Source of the DNA: Halorubrum sp. PV6
GTDB lineage: Archaea; Halobacteriota; Halobacteria; Halobacteriales; Haloferacaceae
Length of the DNA stretch: 64,000 bases
Direction of reading: 5' to 3'
NCBI RefSeq assembly: GCF_003990725.2
Contig: NZ_CP030064.1
Location: 1,364,001-1,428,000 of the forward strand
In this document: piece after piece, positions 43,882 to 52,002 of the stretch
Position numbering within the stretch: position 1 is the first letter of the stretch
How the letters are laid out: each line of letters starts with the position of its first letter
Program-made: the position numbers and the translations under genes
The notes under the pieces: generated by a model
What the model was told of the DNA's origin: nothing
Databases searched by the model: none
The model's input: only the letters and a program-made list of their open reading frames with translations

Positions 43882-44397
43882 ATGGTCGGAGCCACACTCG
43901 GGTTGACCGGTATCGCGACGGTGACGCTGCTTTTGGCGCTCAGTGCGTTCTTTTCGAGCGCTGAAACGGCCATCTTCTCGCTGTCGGCGGAGTGGTTCGA
44001 CCAACAGATCGGATCGGACGACCCGCGAGCGAGCGTGCTCAAGGAACTCCACGACGACCCCCACCGACTGCTCGTGACGCTGCTCGTCGGAAACAACGTC
44101 GTCAACGTCGCCATCTCCAGTATCCTGACCGTGCTCGTCGCCAGTTACCTACCCTCCGGCGCCGCGGTCGCGGTGGCGACCGCGTGTACGAGCGTGCTCG
44201 TGATCGTGTTCGGCGAGATCGTTCCGAAGGCGTTCGGGCTGGGGAACGCCGAGACGTGGTCGCTGCGGGTCGCGTCCCCGATCCGGCTGACAGAGCGGGT
44301 TCTCTCGCCGCTCATCACGCTGTTCGACGGGATCACCCGGCGGATGACCGCCTACATCAGCGGCGACGCGAACATCGAGACGCCGTACACCGACTGA
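43882..44397 (+). CDS. DUF21 (CNNM-type) membrane protein without CBS domains
   Basis: This is a 171-aa protein carrying the DUF21/CNNM transmembrane domain: SAFFSSAETAIFSLS, LLVGNNVVNVAISSILT and GEIVPKAFGLGNAE are its hallmark segments. Family members usually have cytoplasmic CBS and CorC domains; both are missing here and the gene ends with a clean stop, so it may be a short natural form. CNNM proteins are linked to Mg2+ or Na+ transport. Confidence 0.85.
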   Translation: MVGATLGLTGIATVTLLLALSAFFSSAETAIFSLSAEWFDQQIGSDDPRASVLKELHDDPHRLLVTLLVGNNVVNVAISSILTVLVASYLPSGAAVAVATACTSVLVIVFGEIVPKAFGLGNAETWSLRVASPIRLTERVLSPLITLFDGITRRMTAYISGDANIETPYTD

Positions 44398-44541
44398 CAC
44401 CGGACGCGAGGCGATCGGTCGGCGGACGAGGCGGACGGGGCGGACGGGGCACCGACGTGTGCGGTCGCGAACCGGCGGTCCGTTCTCGGAGGTGATACCC
44501 GCGGAGGTGGGTTTAAACGGGGGCGCTGTCATTCGATATTC

Positions 44542-45588
44542 ATGATCGAGGTGGAGGGGTTGCGGAAGACCTACGGCGACTTCGCGGCCGTCGTCGACAG
44601 CGACTTCTCCGTCGAAGAGGGCGAGGTGTTCGGCATCGTCGGCCCGAACGGCGCCGGCAAGACGACCACGCTCAAGATACTCGCCGGGCTCATCGACCCC
44701 ACCGACGGCGAGGTCACGGTCGCCGGCTTCGCCTCCGACGACCCGGAGATGCGCCGGCAGTTGGGGTTCCTCCCCGAGGAGTCGCCGCTGTACGAGGAGA
44801 TGACGCCGCTCAGTTATCTCCGCTTTTTCGCCGACCTGTACGACGTGCCGCGCGAGGCGGCCGACGAGCGGATCGAGGCCGCACTCGACCGGCTCGAACT
44901 CGACCACCGCGAGCGCCGCCTCGGCGACATGTCGAAGGGGATGAAACGGAAGGTCGCCATCGCCCGGTCGCTCGTCAACGACCCCGACGTGTTGGTGTAC
45001 GACGAACCGGCCTCGGGGCTGGACCCGGTGACGACGAACTCCGTGCTCGCGTTCACGCGCGAACTCCGCGAGACGGGCAAGACCGTGGTGTTCTCGGCGC
45101 ACAACCTCTATCACGTCGAGTCCGTCTGCGACCGGGTCGCCGTGATGAACGAGGGGCGCATCGTCGCTCGCGGCAGCGTCGACGGCATCCGCGACCGACA
45201 CGGCGAGACGGCCTACCACGTGTTCACCGACGTTCGGCCGGCCCGTACCGACGCGCTGGCCGCCCTGTTCGAGGACGATGGCGCCGCCGACGCCGCCCCG
45301 GAGGAGGTCGGTGACCGATTCCGGACGACCGTCCCGACGATGGACGCGGTCGAGGCGGTCCGCGAGGCCGCCGCCGAAGCGGGCGGGCGCGTCGTCGACA
45401 TCCGCAGCCGAGAGCCGAGCCTCGAAGACGTGTTCCTCGACATCGTCGGGCGGCCCATGCCGGGCCGGTACACCGGCGGCGCGGCGGAGCCCGAGGAGGG
45501 GACGGGGGATGCGACGGACGCGACGAAACCGGCCGACGCGACGGACGCGACGAAACCGACCGACGAGCCGCCGGAGGAGGCCGAGTGA
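44542..45588 (+). CDS. ABC-2 type transporter ATP-binding protein
   Basis: This is a 348-aa protein. Walker A GPNGAGKTTT, Q-loop GFLPEESPLYEEMT, signature MSKGMKRKVAIARSL, Walker B VLVYDEPASGLDP and the His loop VFSAHNLYH are all present. A C-terminal extension of about 130 residues ends in a Thr/Asp/Lys-rich repeat (ATDATKPADATDATKPTDE). TTTAAAC at about 44510 is its promoter. It is coupled (GTGA) to the first permease, forming an exporter of the drug/Na+ type. Confidence 0.92.
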   Translation: MIEVEGLRKTYGDFAAVVDSDFSVEEGEVFGIVGPNGAGKTTTLKILAGLIDPTDGEVTVAGFASDDPEMRRQLGFLPEESPLYEEMTPLSYLRFFADLYDVPREAADERIEAALDRLELDHRERRLGDMSKGMKRKVAIARSLVNDPDVLVYDEPASGLDPVTTNSVLAFTRELRETGKTVVFSAHNLYHVESVCDRVAVMNEGRIVARGSVDGIRDRHGETAYHVFTDVRPARTDALAALFEDDGAADAAPEEVGDRFRTTVPTMDAVEAVREAAAEAGGRVVDIRSREPSLEDVFLDIVGRPMPGRYTGGAAEPEEGTGDATDATKPADATDATKPTDEPPEEAE

Positions 45589-47555
45589 GCGAACGACCGG
45601 GTCGGTCACGGCGGCTCATTCGCGGGGTTTCGAGCCGGCTCCGGCGCGTCCTCCGGGTCGCTCGGTGGGAGACGGCGCGGGCGGGCGGCGGCGTCGACCG
45701 CCGGACCGCTCTCGCGGCGCTGGCGCTCCTCCTCGTCGCGGTCGGCGTCCTCGGCGCAGGGGTCGCGGCGGGCGTCGTCGGCCTCGACGTCGACCGCGAC
45801 GTGTACCGGGTCGGCGTCGACCGCGACACCCCGTACGCCGACGCCGTCGAGGCCGAGCCGTCGCTCACGCGCGTCCCCGCGCAACGGGCACGGCTCGGCG
45901 ACACGGCCGATCTGGTCATCGTGACGAGCGGCCCGCCCGACACCGCCGAGGCGGTGACCGTCCTCGCCAGCAACAGCAGGAAGGGGGAGGCCGCGGCGGC
46001 CGCCTTCCGCGAGGCGGTGGCGGCGCACAACGAGCGAGTGATGGCCGCCGAGGAGAACCGGACCGCCGCGTTCCCGATCACCGTCACGCTCCAGTACGTC
46101 GGTCGGACGAGCGGGCTCGAAACCGATTCGACGCTCGGGGACGATAGCGACGCCGGTTCCGGAGCGGGTGGGGGGAGCGATGGAGAGTCCGGTTCGGGCG
46201 GCGGCGGGAGCGGCGACGGCGGGGGCGACGACGGCGGCGCAGGCGGTGACGGCACCGCCGGCAGCGACGCCGCGGGCGGGAGCGTCGCGGACGGCGACGG
46301 CGGCCTCGCGGTCCCGTCGGTCGGCGGCGGGGCGTTCCGCGCCGACACGGTTGGGTCGCCGGGGTCGATATCGCCGCCGTTCCCGTTCGTCTCGCTCCTC
46401 TTGGCGTTCGTCTTCCTCGTGCCGATGAACTTCCTCATCCAGGCGTACGGCTCCTCGATCCTCGACGAGCGAACGAACAGGCGCGGGGAGCCGCTGCTCG
46501 TGACGCCGCTCTCGCCGGTCGACATCGTCGCGGGGAAGACCCTCCCGTACGTCGCGGTCGCGGCGGTCGTGACGACGCTCATCGCCCTCGCCGTCGGCGG
46601 CGGAGCGCTCTCGGTGGTCGCCGTGCTGCCGGTGGCGATGACCTTCCTCGGAGCCACCTTCGTCGGCGCGATGTTCGCGCGGTCGTTCAAAGAGCTCACG
46701 TTCGTCACGGTGGGCGTGAGCGTACTCCTGACGACGTACGCGTTCGTCCCGGCCATCTTCACGAACGTCACGCCGGTGGCGCTCGTCTCGCCGCTGACGC
46801 TCGTCGTCTTCGACCTGCAGGGCGAGCCGGTCGGCATCGGCGAGATACTGTTCTCGACGGGGCCGATGACGGTCGGGGCGGCGCTGCTCTTCGGCCTCGG
46901 TCTCGGCGTCTACCGCGAGGAGGACATGTTCACCCAGAAGCCGGTCGGTCGGAAGTTCCTCGACGCGCTCGCGGTCCGGCTCGCGGCGGTCGGGGAGACG
47001 CCTCCGGCGACGTCGCTGTGGAGTCGTCTCCGGCCGCTCGCCCCCGTCGCGTTCCTGACGGCCTGTACGGTCCCGTTCGTCTTCGTCGCCGAGCTGTTGG
47101 CGGTCGCGCTGCTGTTCGCGCTCCCGGTGACGGTGTCGATCCCCGTCCTCCTGGTCACCATCGCGTTCATCGAGGAGTTCGCGAAGAGCGTCCACCTCTA
47201 CGCCGGCTTCGAGCGCGGCGCTTTCGTCCGCGGCGACCGCGTCGCCGTCGCGGTCGGGAGCGCGTCGGCCGTCGGCTTCTTCCTCGCCGAGAAGGCCACG
47301 GCGGTCGTGCAGGCGGTCGGGCTCACGGAGCTGTACGTCGGGCGCGCCGCCTTCGGGAGCGTGGCGGGCGTCGAAGGGCTCCCGGCGATCGCGATCGCGG
47401 GGCTGTTCTTCGCGCCGCTTTTGCTCCACGGGTTCACGACCGTCCTCGCCGCGGTGGGCGCGAGTCGGAACCGGACGTACTACGTCCTGACGCTGGCGCT
47501 GGCGGCGTTGATCCACGCCGCCTACAACTTCGGGGTGGTGCGGCTCTATGCGTAG
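45585..47555 (+). CDS. ABC permease fused to a PrsW-like intramembrane protease domain
   Basis: This is a 656-aa protein. The first part (about 1-440) is an ABC-2 permease with a large Gly/Asp-rich extracellular loop (about 180-255) and six or so helices. After residue 460 a second membrane block contains TIAFIEEFAKSVHLYAGFE and later LAALIHAAYNFG: an EExxK-like glutamate motif and a conserved His of PrsW-type proteases. Fusion to a permease is unusual. The GTG start overlaps the ATPase stop; the end overlaps the next permease by 8 bp. Confidence 0.8.
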   Translation: MSERPGRSRRLIRGVSSRLRRVLRVARWETARAGGGVDRRTALAALALLLVAVGVLGAGVAAGVVGLDVDRDVYRVGVDRDTPYADAVEAEPSLTRVPAQRARLGDTADLVIVTSGPPDTAEAVTVLASNSRKGEAAAAAFREAVAAHNERVMAAEENRTAAFPITVTLQYVGRTSGLETDSTLGDDSDAGSGAGGGSDGESGSGGGGSGDGGGDDGGAGGDGTAGSDAAGGSVADGDGGLAVPSVGGGAFRADTVGSPGSISPPFPFVSLLLAFVFLVPMNFLIQAYGSSILDERTNRRGEPLLVTPLSPVDIVAGKTLPYVAVAAVVTTLIALAVGGGALSVVAVLPVAMTFLGATFVGAMFARSFKELTFVTVGVSVLLTTYAFVPAIFTNVTPVALVSPLTLVVFDLQGEPVGIGEILFSTGPMTVGAALLFGLGLGVYREEDMFTQKPVGRKFLDALAVRLAAVGETPPATSLWSRLRPLAPVAFLTACTVPFVFVAELLAVALLFALPVTVSIPVLLVTIAFIEEFAKSVHLYAGFERGAFVRGDRVAVAVGSASAVGFFLAEKATAVVQAVGLTELYVGRAAFGSVAGVEGLPAIAIAGLFFAPLLLHGFTTVLAAVGASRNRTYYVLTLALAALIHAAYNFGVVRLYA

Positions 47556-48603
47556 TCGCGGCAGCCGGCTGACGATCGCCGGTCGAGAGCTATCGGGGCT
47601 GCGCGCGGAGAAGACGATCCTGCTCGCGATCGGCATTCAGCTGTTCATCGCCGCGTTCTCGTCGTTCCTCGTCGTCGGACTCGTCTCGATGTACGACCCC
47701 GGCTCGCTCGGCGGCGCGGAGGTCGAGGTGGCCGGCGCCGGCGACGCGGTGGCCGACCTCGAACGCGCCGCGGCCGAAGTCGAGGGCGCGTCCGTCACGC
47801 GCTACGAGGACGCCGGCGCCGCCCGACTCGCCTTCGACCGCAACGCGGCCGACGCGGTGGTGGTCGCCAACCGGAACGACGACGGCCGGATATCGGCGGT
47901 GGTCACCGCCCCGGACGCGACCGTCGAGACGACGGTGATCGTCGTCCAACTGCGCGACCTGCTCCGGACGTACGAGCGCCAGGAGCGGGCGGACCGGGCC
48001 GACCACCTCAGCGAGTCGCCGCTGCCGCTCCCCGAGCGCACCGGCACCAGCCCGTACTTCACGTTCACCTACACCGTGTTGATCCCCGTGTTAGTGTTCC
48101 TGCCCGTGTTCATCTCGGGGTCGCTCGTGGTGGACTCGATCACGGAGGAGCTAGACGAAGGGACCTTCGAGCTGCTGCGCGTCGCCCCCGTCACGCTCGG
48201 GGAGATAGTCGACGGGAAGGCGCTGGCGGCGGTCGCGATCGCCCCCGGACAGGCGCTGTTGTGGCTGCTGCTGTTGCGTTTCAACGGGACGCCCGTGGCC
48301 AACGTCCCCTCGATCCTCGCGTTGATGACCGGGCTCACGACGCTCGTCGTCGCGCTGGCGCTCGCCATCTCCGCGCTCGCGCCGGACCGGCGGGCGGCGC
48401 AGTTCCTCTACTCGATCGGCGTCCTCGTCCTCTTCGGCGGCGCCACGGCGATGGCGGGCGGGCCGGCGAACGCGGTCGCGCGGCTCGCGATCGACAGCGC
48501 CGACGCGACGACGACGGCGCTCGTGGTCGCGTACGTCGGTCTCGCCGCGGTCGCGTACGTCGGCGTCAGAGCCATCGTCGCGGAGAACGGGTTCGAGGCG
48601 TGA
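47548..48603 (+). CDS. ABC-2 type transporter permease
   Basis: This is a 351-aa permease with an N-terminal helix (LLAIGIQLFIAAFSSFLVVGLVS), an extracellular domain of about 140 residues, and five C-terminal helices including the VFLPVFISGSLVVDSITEELDEGTFELLRVAPVT segment typical of ABC-2 permeases. It starts inside the end of the PrsW-fusion gene (ATG 47548) and completes the three-gene exporter. Confidence 0.88.
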   Translation: MRSRGSRLTIAGRELSGLRAEKTILLAIGIQLFIAAFSSFLVVGLVSMYDPGSLGGAEVEVAGAGDAVADLERAAAEVEGASVTRYEDAGAARLAFDRNAADAVVVANRNDDGRISAVVTAPDATVETTVIVVQLRDLLRTYERQERADRADHLSESPLPLPERTGTSPYFTFTYTVLIPVLVFLPVFISGSLVVDSITEELDEGTFELLRVAPVTLGEIVDGKALAAVAIAPGQALLWLLLLRFNGTPVANVPSILALMTGLTTLVVALALAISALAPDRRAAQFLYSIGVLVLFGGATAMAGGPANAVARLAIDSADATTTALVVAYVGLAAVAYVGVRAIVAENGFEA

Positions 48604-48724
48604 GGTCGGCACCCGTCTCATACATAAAAGACGTATAAATGGCCAATCGAGCGTCGACGGGCCATCATTCGCTTAAAAGAGCCGCGCCGCTCGGTCGGGA
48701 GAGCCGAACCGCTCGGGCAGGGTA

Positions 48725-49066
48725 TCAGTCGTCGTCGGCCGCCGCGCCGTCGGCGTCCCCGGCCTCGGTCGCCGCCGCGTCTTCGATGCTCGGCGGGTAC
48801 TTGCCGCGGTCGAGTTTCAGGTCGGACTGCGGCCGCGCCATGCAGGTGAGCGCGTACTCGTCGGCCTCCTCGTCGGTGAGCCCGCGAGCCGCCGGCTGGG
48901 TCACCTCGCCCTCGACGATCTCCGCGGAACAGGCGAGACACATCCCGACGCGGCAGGAGTACTCCTGGGCGATGCCCGCGTCGATACAGGAGCTGAGAAC
49001 CGTCTCCGTGTCGGCCACCTCGATCGTCTCGCCGGTGCCGACGAACTCGACGGTGTACTCGGTCAT
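48725..49066 (-). CDS. [2Fe-2S] ferredoxin, plant type
   Basis: This is a 113-aa protein. CRVGMCLAC plus a later CMARP give the four-cysteine pattern of a plant-type [2Fe-2S] ferredoxin; the C-terminal 20 residues are acidic. It is a soluble electron carrier, with possible partner the AOR or other oxidoreductases. ATG 49066 begins the family-typical MTEYTVEFVG. Confidence 0.92.
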   Translation of the reverse strand: MTEYTVEFVGTGETIEVADTETVLSSCIDAGIAQEYSCRVGMCLACSAEIVEGEVTQPAARGLTDEEADEYALTCMARPQSDLKLDRGKYPPSIEDAAATEAGDADGAAADDD

Positions 49067-49200
49067 ACCGCGGAGTATCCGCCGGCCCGTAAAAAAGGGT
49101 TCCCCTCGATCGCGTCGTCGTCGCGGGAACGGAACCCGCGGGAAACGGCGGCTGTCGCACCCGAGCGAGGGTACGAACGGGGTCGTCTCGTCCGGCGGCG

Positions 49201-49863
49201 CTACGACGCGGGACGCCCCGCCGACTCGTCGGCGGCGGCGAGCAGGTACCCGCCGAACGCGGGCAGCCAGATGATGAGCGGATAGACGACCCAGCGCTCG
49301 ATGCCGCCGGCGCTGAGAAACTGGAGCGGCGAGGGGCCACCGACCACGATCCCGTAAAACAACACGCTGAGAAGGACGACGAGGGAGACGCCGCCGAAGA
49401 GCCCACAGAGGAACGAGAAGGGCCTGGGGACGACCCGCGACGAGAGGACGACGGTGATGCCGCCGGCGAAGAACGTGAGCATGGCGAAGAGCCCGTGCCA
49501 CGGCGTCACGTTGCCGGGGAACACGCCGACGCCGAACGCGCCGAACCCGAACACGGCGAGCGCGAGCGGGAAGCCGCGGCGGTCGGCGACGCGGTAGAGG
49601 AGGTACGCGGAGAGTATCACCAGCAGGCCGGTCACGAGCATCGTCGTGTTGAAGATGGTCGCCGACGGCTCGAAGCTCACCGGGTTCGGCGGACGGGTCG
49701 AGCCGAGGTCGCTGATGTCCTGCTGGGTGGAGTAGTTCGGGTAGAGCACTTCCGCCGTGATAATGCCCATAAACCCGATAAACCCGGAGAGCGCGAGCGC
49801 GAACCCGGCTATCGCTCGCTCGGAGAAGCCGACCGTCGACTGGAGGGTGTCCGTAGTATCCAT
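49201..49863 (-). CDS. DUF998 family membrane protein
   Basis: This is a 220-aa protein with six transmembrane helices. The segment YPNYSTQQDISDLGS and the following helix pattern match DUF998. A TATA-like CGATTATTCC on the minus strand (about 49888-49897) lies 30 nt before the ATG; an ATTAGACACG half-site sits between them (49868-49877). Confidence 0.82.
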   Translation of the reverse strand: MDTTDTLQSTVGFSERAIAGFALALSGFIGFMGIITAEVLYPNYSTQQDISDLGSTRPPNPVSFEPSATIFNTTMLVTGLLVILSAYLLYRVADRRGFPLALAVFGFGAFGVGVFPGNVTPWHGLFAMLTFFAGGITVVLSSRVVPRPFSFLCGLFGGVSLVVLLSVLFYGIVVGGPSPLQFLSAGGIERWVVYPLIIWLPAFGGYLLAAADESAGRPAS

Positions 49864-49867
49864 AATT

Positions 49868-49877
49868 GATTAGACAC
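49868..49877 (-). promoter_or_regulatory. Half-site resembling the exporter operator
   Basis: The plus strand reads ATTAGACACG here, identical to one arm plus spacer of the palindrome at 51916-51931 read on the minus strand. It lies at the expected transcription start of the DUF998 gene, where a repressor would block initiation. Only one arm is well kept. Confidence 0.4.
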
Positions 49878-49973
49878 GACTGGGCGGAATAATCGTTCCG
49901 GTGTTGTGACAACACGGCAAGACAGTGGCACGCGCAGCCCGCGAGAGGCCGCAATAGCCCGCGTGCGCCGACG

Positions 49974-50417
49974 TTACTCGGTCGCCGACGCCGAGACGGT
50001 CATCACGGGGACCGTCGCGCCTCGCACGACGCGTTCGGCCACGCTGCCGACGACGCGGCGAGCCACGCTGTCCCGACCGTGCGTTCCCATCACCACGAGG
50101 TCGACGTCGTGGTCCGCCGCGTAGCCGAGAATCGCCTCGTCGACGCTGCCCTCGCGGACCTCGGTGCGGGTCGGGGCGTCGTACCCCGCGGCGAGGTCTT
50201 CGAACGCCGTCAGCGCCCGGTCGCCGGCGACCTCGCTGACCTCTCGCAGGCTCTCCTCGACGTCGAGCTTCGAGACCGTGAGCCAGTTCGTCCCGGTGTC
50301 GACGACGTACAGGCCGTGAACCGTCGCGTCGAACGTCTCCGCGAGGCCGAGGGCCTGCCGAGCCGCCGCCGTGGAGTGGTCGCTCCCGTCGGTGGGGAGG
50401 AGGATGTGGTCGTACAT
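49974..50417 (-). CDS. Universal stress protein (UspA family)
   Basis: This is a 147-aa protein. ILLPTDGSDHSTAAARQAL starts the fold; the ATP-binding loop MGTHGRDSVARRVVGSVAERVVRGATVPVM shows the G-2x-G-9x-G(S/T) pattern, so it is probably an ATP-binding form. It follows the exporter gene by one base and is probably cotranscribed with it. Confidence 0.92.
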   Translation of the reverse strand: MYDHILLPTDGSDHSTAAARQALGLAETFDATVHGLYVVDTGTNWLTVSKLDVEESLREVSEVAGDRALTAFEDLAAGYDAPTRTEVREGSVDEAILGYAADHDVDLVVMGTHGRDSVARRVVGSVAERVVRGATVPVMTVSASATE

Positions 50418-50418
50418 C

Positions 50419-51714
50419 TCAGAGCACCCCGAAGCCGAACTGGGCGTACGGCCAGAAGTAGTAGACGAGCAGCCCGGTGATCACGCCGGGGATAGTCGTG
50501 TAGATGGTCGCCACGATGGCGGCTTTCATGTCGATGGCCATCAGCGGGAACAGCGCGTCGCCGTCCTGACTGATCGCGTTCGCGACGAGCGCCGAGAACG
50601 GGATCGCCTCCTCGATCGCGTACAGCTGTGCGAACACGATGTGGGCGGCACAGCCGGGAATCAGCCCGAGCATGGCGCCCGCGATAGGCGCCATCGCGCC
50701 GGCGGCCGCGGCGAAGCCCTGAACGTCGACGCCGGTGAGGAGCAGGCCGTACTCGTAGAGGAGGTAGCCGGCGATGACCCAGACGGTGACCATCGCGGTC
50801 TCCATCGCGGCGTGTCGGAAGGTCCCGTACAGGTCGGCAAAGGAGTCCCGGACGCGGCCGGCCTCGCTCCGCCCGATGTAGTGGCGTCCGACGAAGTACA
50901 GGTAAAACGAGAGGGTCGTGCCGAGCAGCCCGCTGACCGTGAACAGCCCGTCGTACGTCGCCGTGACGGCCCACTCTGGTTCGACGGCTCCCTTCGCGAG
51001 GTACATCACGCCGGCGACGAGCGCGCCGGCGAGGGTGATCCACCAGAGCACGTGGACGACGTGGCTGACGCGTTCGAGGAGCCGCGAGTCCGGCAGGTAG
51101 CTCGGGAGGTCGCTCGCGCGGTCGTGGCCGTGGCGGCACTGGGCCCCGCTGTCGTCGCCGTCCGGCCCGTCGTAGTCGGGGATGCTCGGACCGCCGGCGG
51201 CGACGTTGGCGGTCGAAAACCCGCCGTCGGTCACCGGGCGGCTCATCCGGTCGACCAGCCTGTCGACGCGACCGACGCCGAGCCCGCCGTAGTCGATGGC
51301 GTAGCCGAACAGGATCGCCGAGATGAACGCCAATCCGTAGGCGTAGATGGCCGCCTCGGGCGCCAGCGCGAGGATGACGAACGCCGAGTCGCCGGCGGTC
51401 GCCGCCAGCGCCGCGACGACGGTCCCGAAGCTGACCGTGCCGCGAATGTACAGCGGCATCGCGATGATCGCCCCGCCACAGCCCGGCGTCAGCCCGAGGA
51501 GCGCGCCGGCGAGCGGCTGGGCGCGTTCGTTCTCCTCTAACCACTTCGTGATCCGACCGTCGTATCTGAACTGCACGAGGCTAAACAGGAGGATGGTCGC
51601 CCCGACGAAGCCGGACACCTGAACGAACCCCTCGCGCCACGAGCCGATGAGGATGTTCGCCACCTCCTGAAGCGGCGAGCCCAACAGGTCGGGGGGTAAC
51701 ACGAGCGGGATCAT
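50419..51714 (-). CDS. Putative Mn2+/heavy-metal exporter, 10-TM family
   Basis: This is a 431-aa membrane protein made of two related halves: LLGLTPGCGGAIIAMPLYIRG in the first and MLGLIPGCAAHIVFAQLYAIE in the second. This doubled GLxPGC motif is that of the putative manganese/arsenic exporter group (ArsP_2-like). A His/Asp-rich loop (CRHGHDRASD) between the halves could bind metal. ATG 51714 is coupled (ATGA) to a 47-codon ORF upstream. Confidence 0.78.
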   Translation of the reverse strand: MIPLVLPPDLLGSPLQEVANILIGSWREGFVQVSGFVGATILLFSLVQFRYDGRITKWLEENERAQPLAGALLGLTPGCGGAIIAMPLYIRGTVSFGTVVAALAATAGDSAFVILALAPEAAIYAYGLAFISAILFGYAIDYGGLGVGRVDRLVDRMSRPVTDGGFSTANVAAGGPSIPDYDGPDGDDSGAQCRHGHDRASDLPSYLPDSRLLERVSHVVHVLWWITLAGALVAGVMYLAKGAVEPEWAVTATYDGLFTVSGLLGTTLSFYLYFVGRHYIGRSEAGRVRDSFADLYGTFRHAAMETAMVTVWVIAGYLLYEYGLLLTGVDVQGFAAAAGAMAPIAGAMLGLIPGCAAHIVFAQLYAIEEAIPFSALVANAISQDGDALFPLMAIDMKAAIVATIYTTIPGVITGLLVYYFWPYAQFGFGVL

Positions 51715-51854
51715 CGGAACGCACCGTCCGAGGGAGCCCGCGCCGTCGGTGCGACCGGGCCGGCCCGCCCGGTGGCGGCGTTCGTCCGGTCGAGGGAGAG
51801 ACAGAACAGATCGTGAGTCTCGAGATCGCTGAGAGTGTCGCCTGATATCGTCAT
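51711..51854 (-). CDS. Small ORF, 47 aa, upstream of the metal exporter
   Basis: ATG 51854 opens a 47-codon frame whose TGA overlaps the exporter ATG (ATGA). TTTTATC on the minus strand (about 51887-51893) lies 33-39 nt before this ATG and none is seen close to the exporter start, so the transcript should begin here. The peptide has one cysteine and a Pro/Ala-rich end. It may be a leader that couples exporter translation. Confidence 0.5.
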   Translation of the reverse strand: MTISGDTLSDLETHDLFCLSLDRTNAATGRAGPVAPTARAPSDGAFR

Positions 51855-51915
51855 AGACGCTGAACGAGTATCGGTGGTCGCCCGAAGGATAAAAGGGTGT
51901 CTCTCTAATCGTAAA

Positions 51916-51931
51916 ATTAGACGTGTCTAAT
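51916..51931. promoter_or_regulatory. Palindromic operator upstream of exporter-usp operon
   Basis: ATTAGAC-GT-GTCTAAT is a perfect inverted repeat with 7-bp arms, about 25 bp beyond the TATA element of the operon. The arm TTAGAC resembles DtxR/MntR/SirR-type sites, which suits a metal exporter. A related half-site lies before the DUF998 gene (49868-49877). Confidence 0.55.
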
Positions 51932-52002
51932 CTTTTGGCGTTCAGTCGTCTCGGTCGCTCTGTCGGGAACACGCGGAGACGACGCCGACGCCGGCCGGCC
52001 GG

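Noticed and set aside
45606-47636. 676-codon antisense frame opposite the PrsW-fusion permease
   Set aside because: Its composition is extremely Arg/Asp-biased and low in hydrophobics, and the sense strand has clear transporter and protease motifs.
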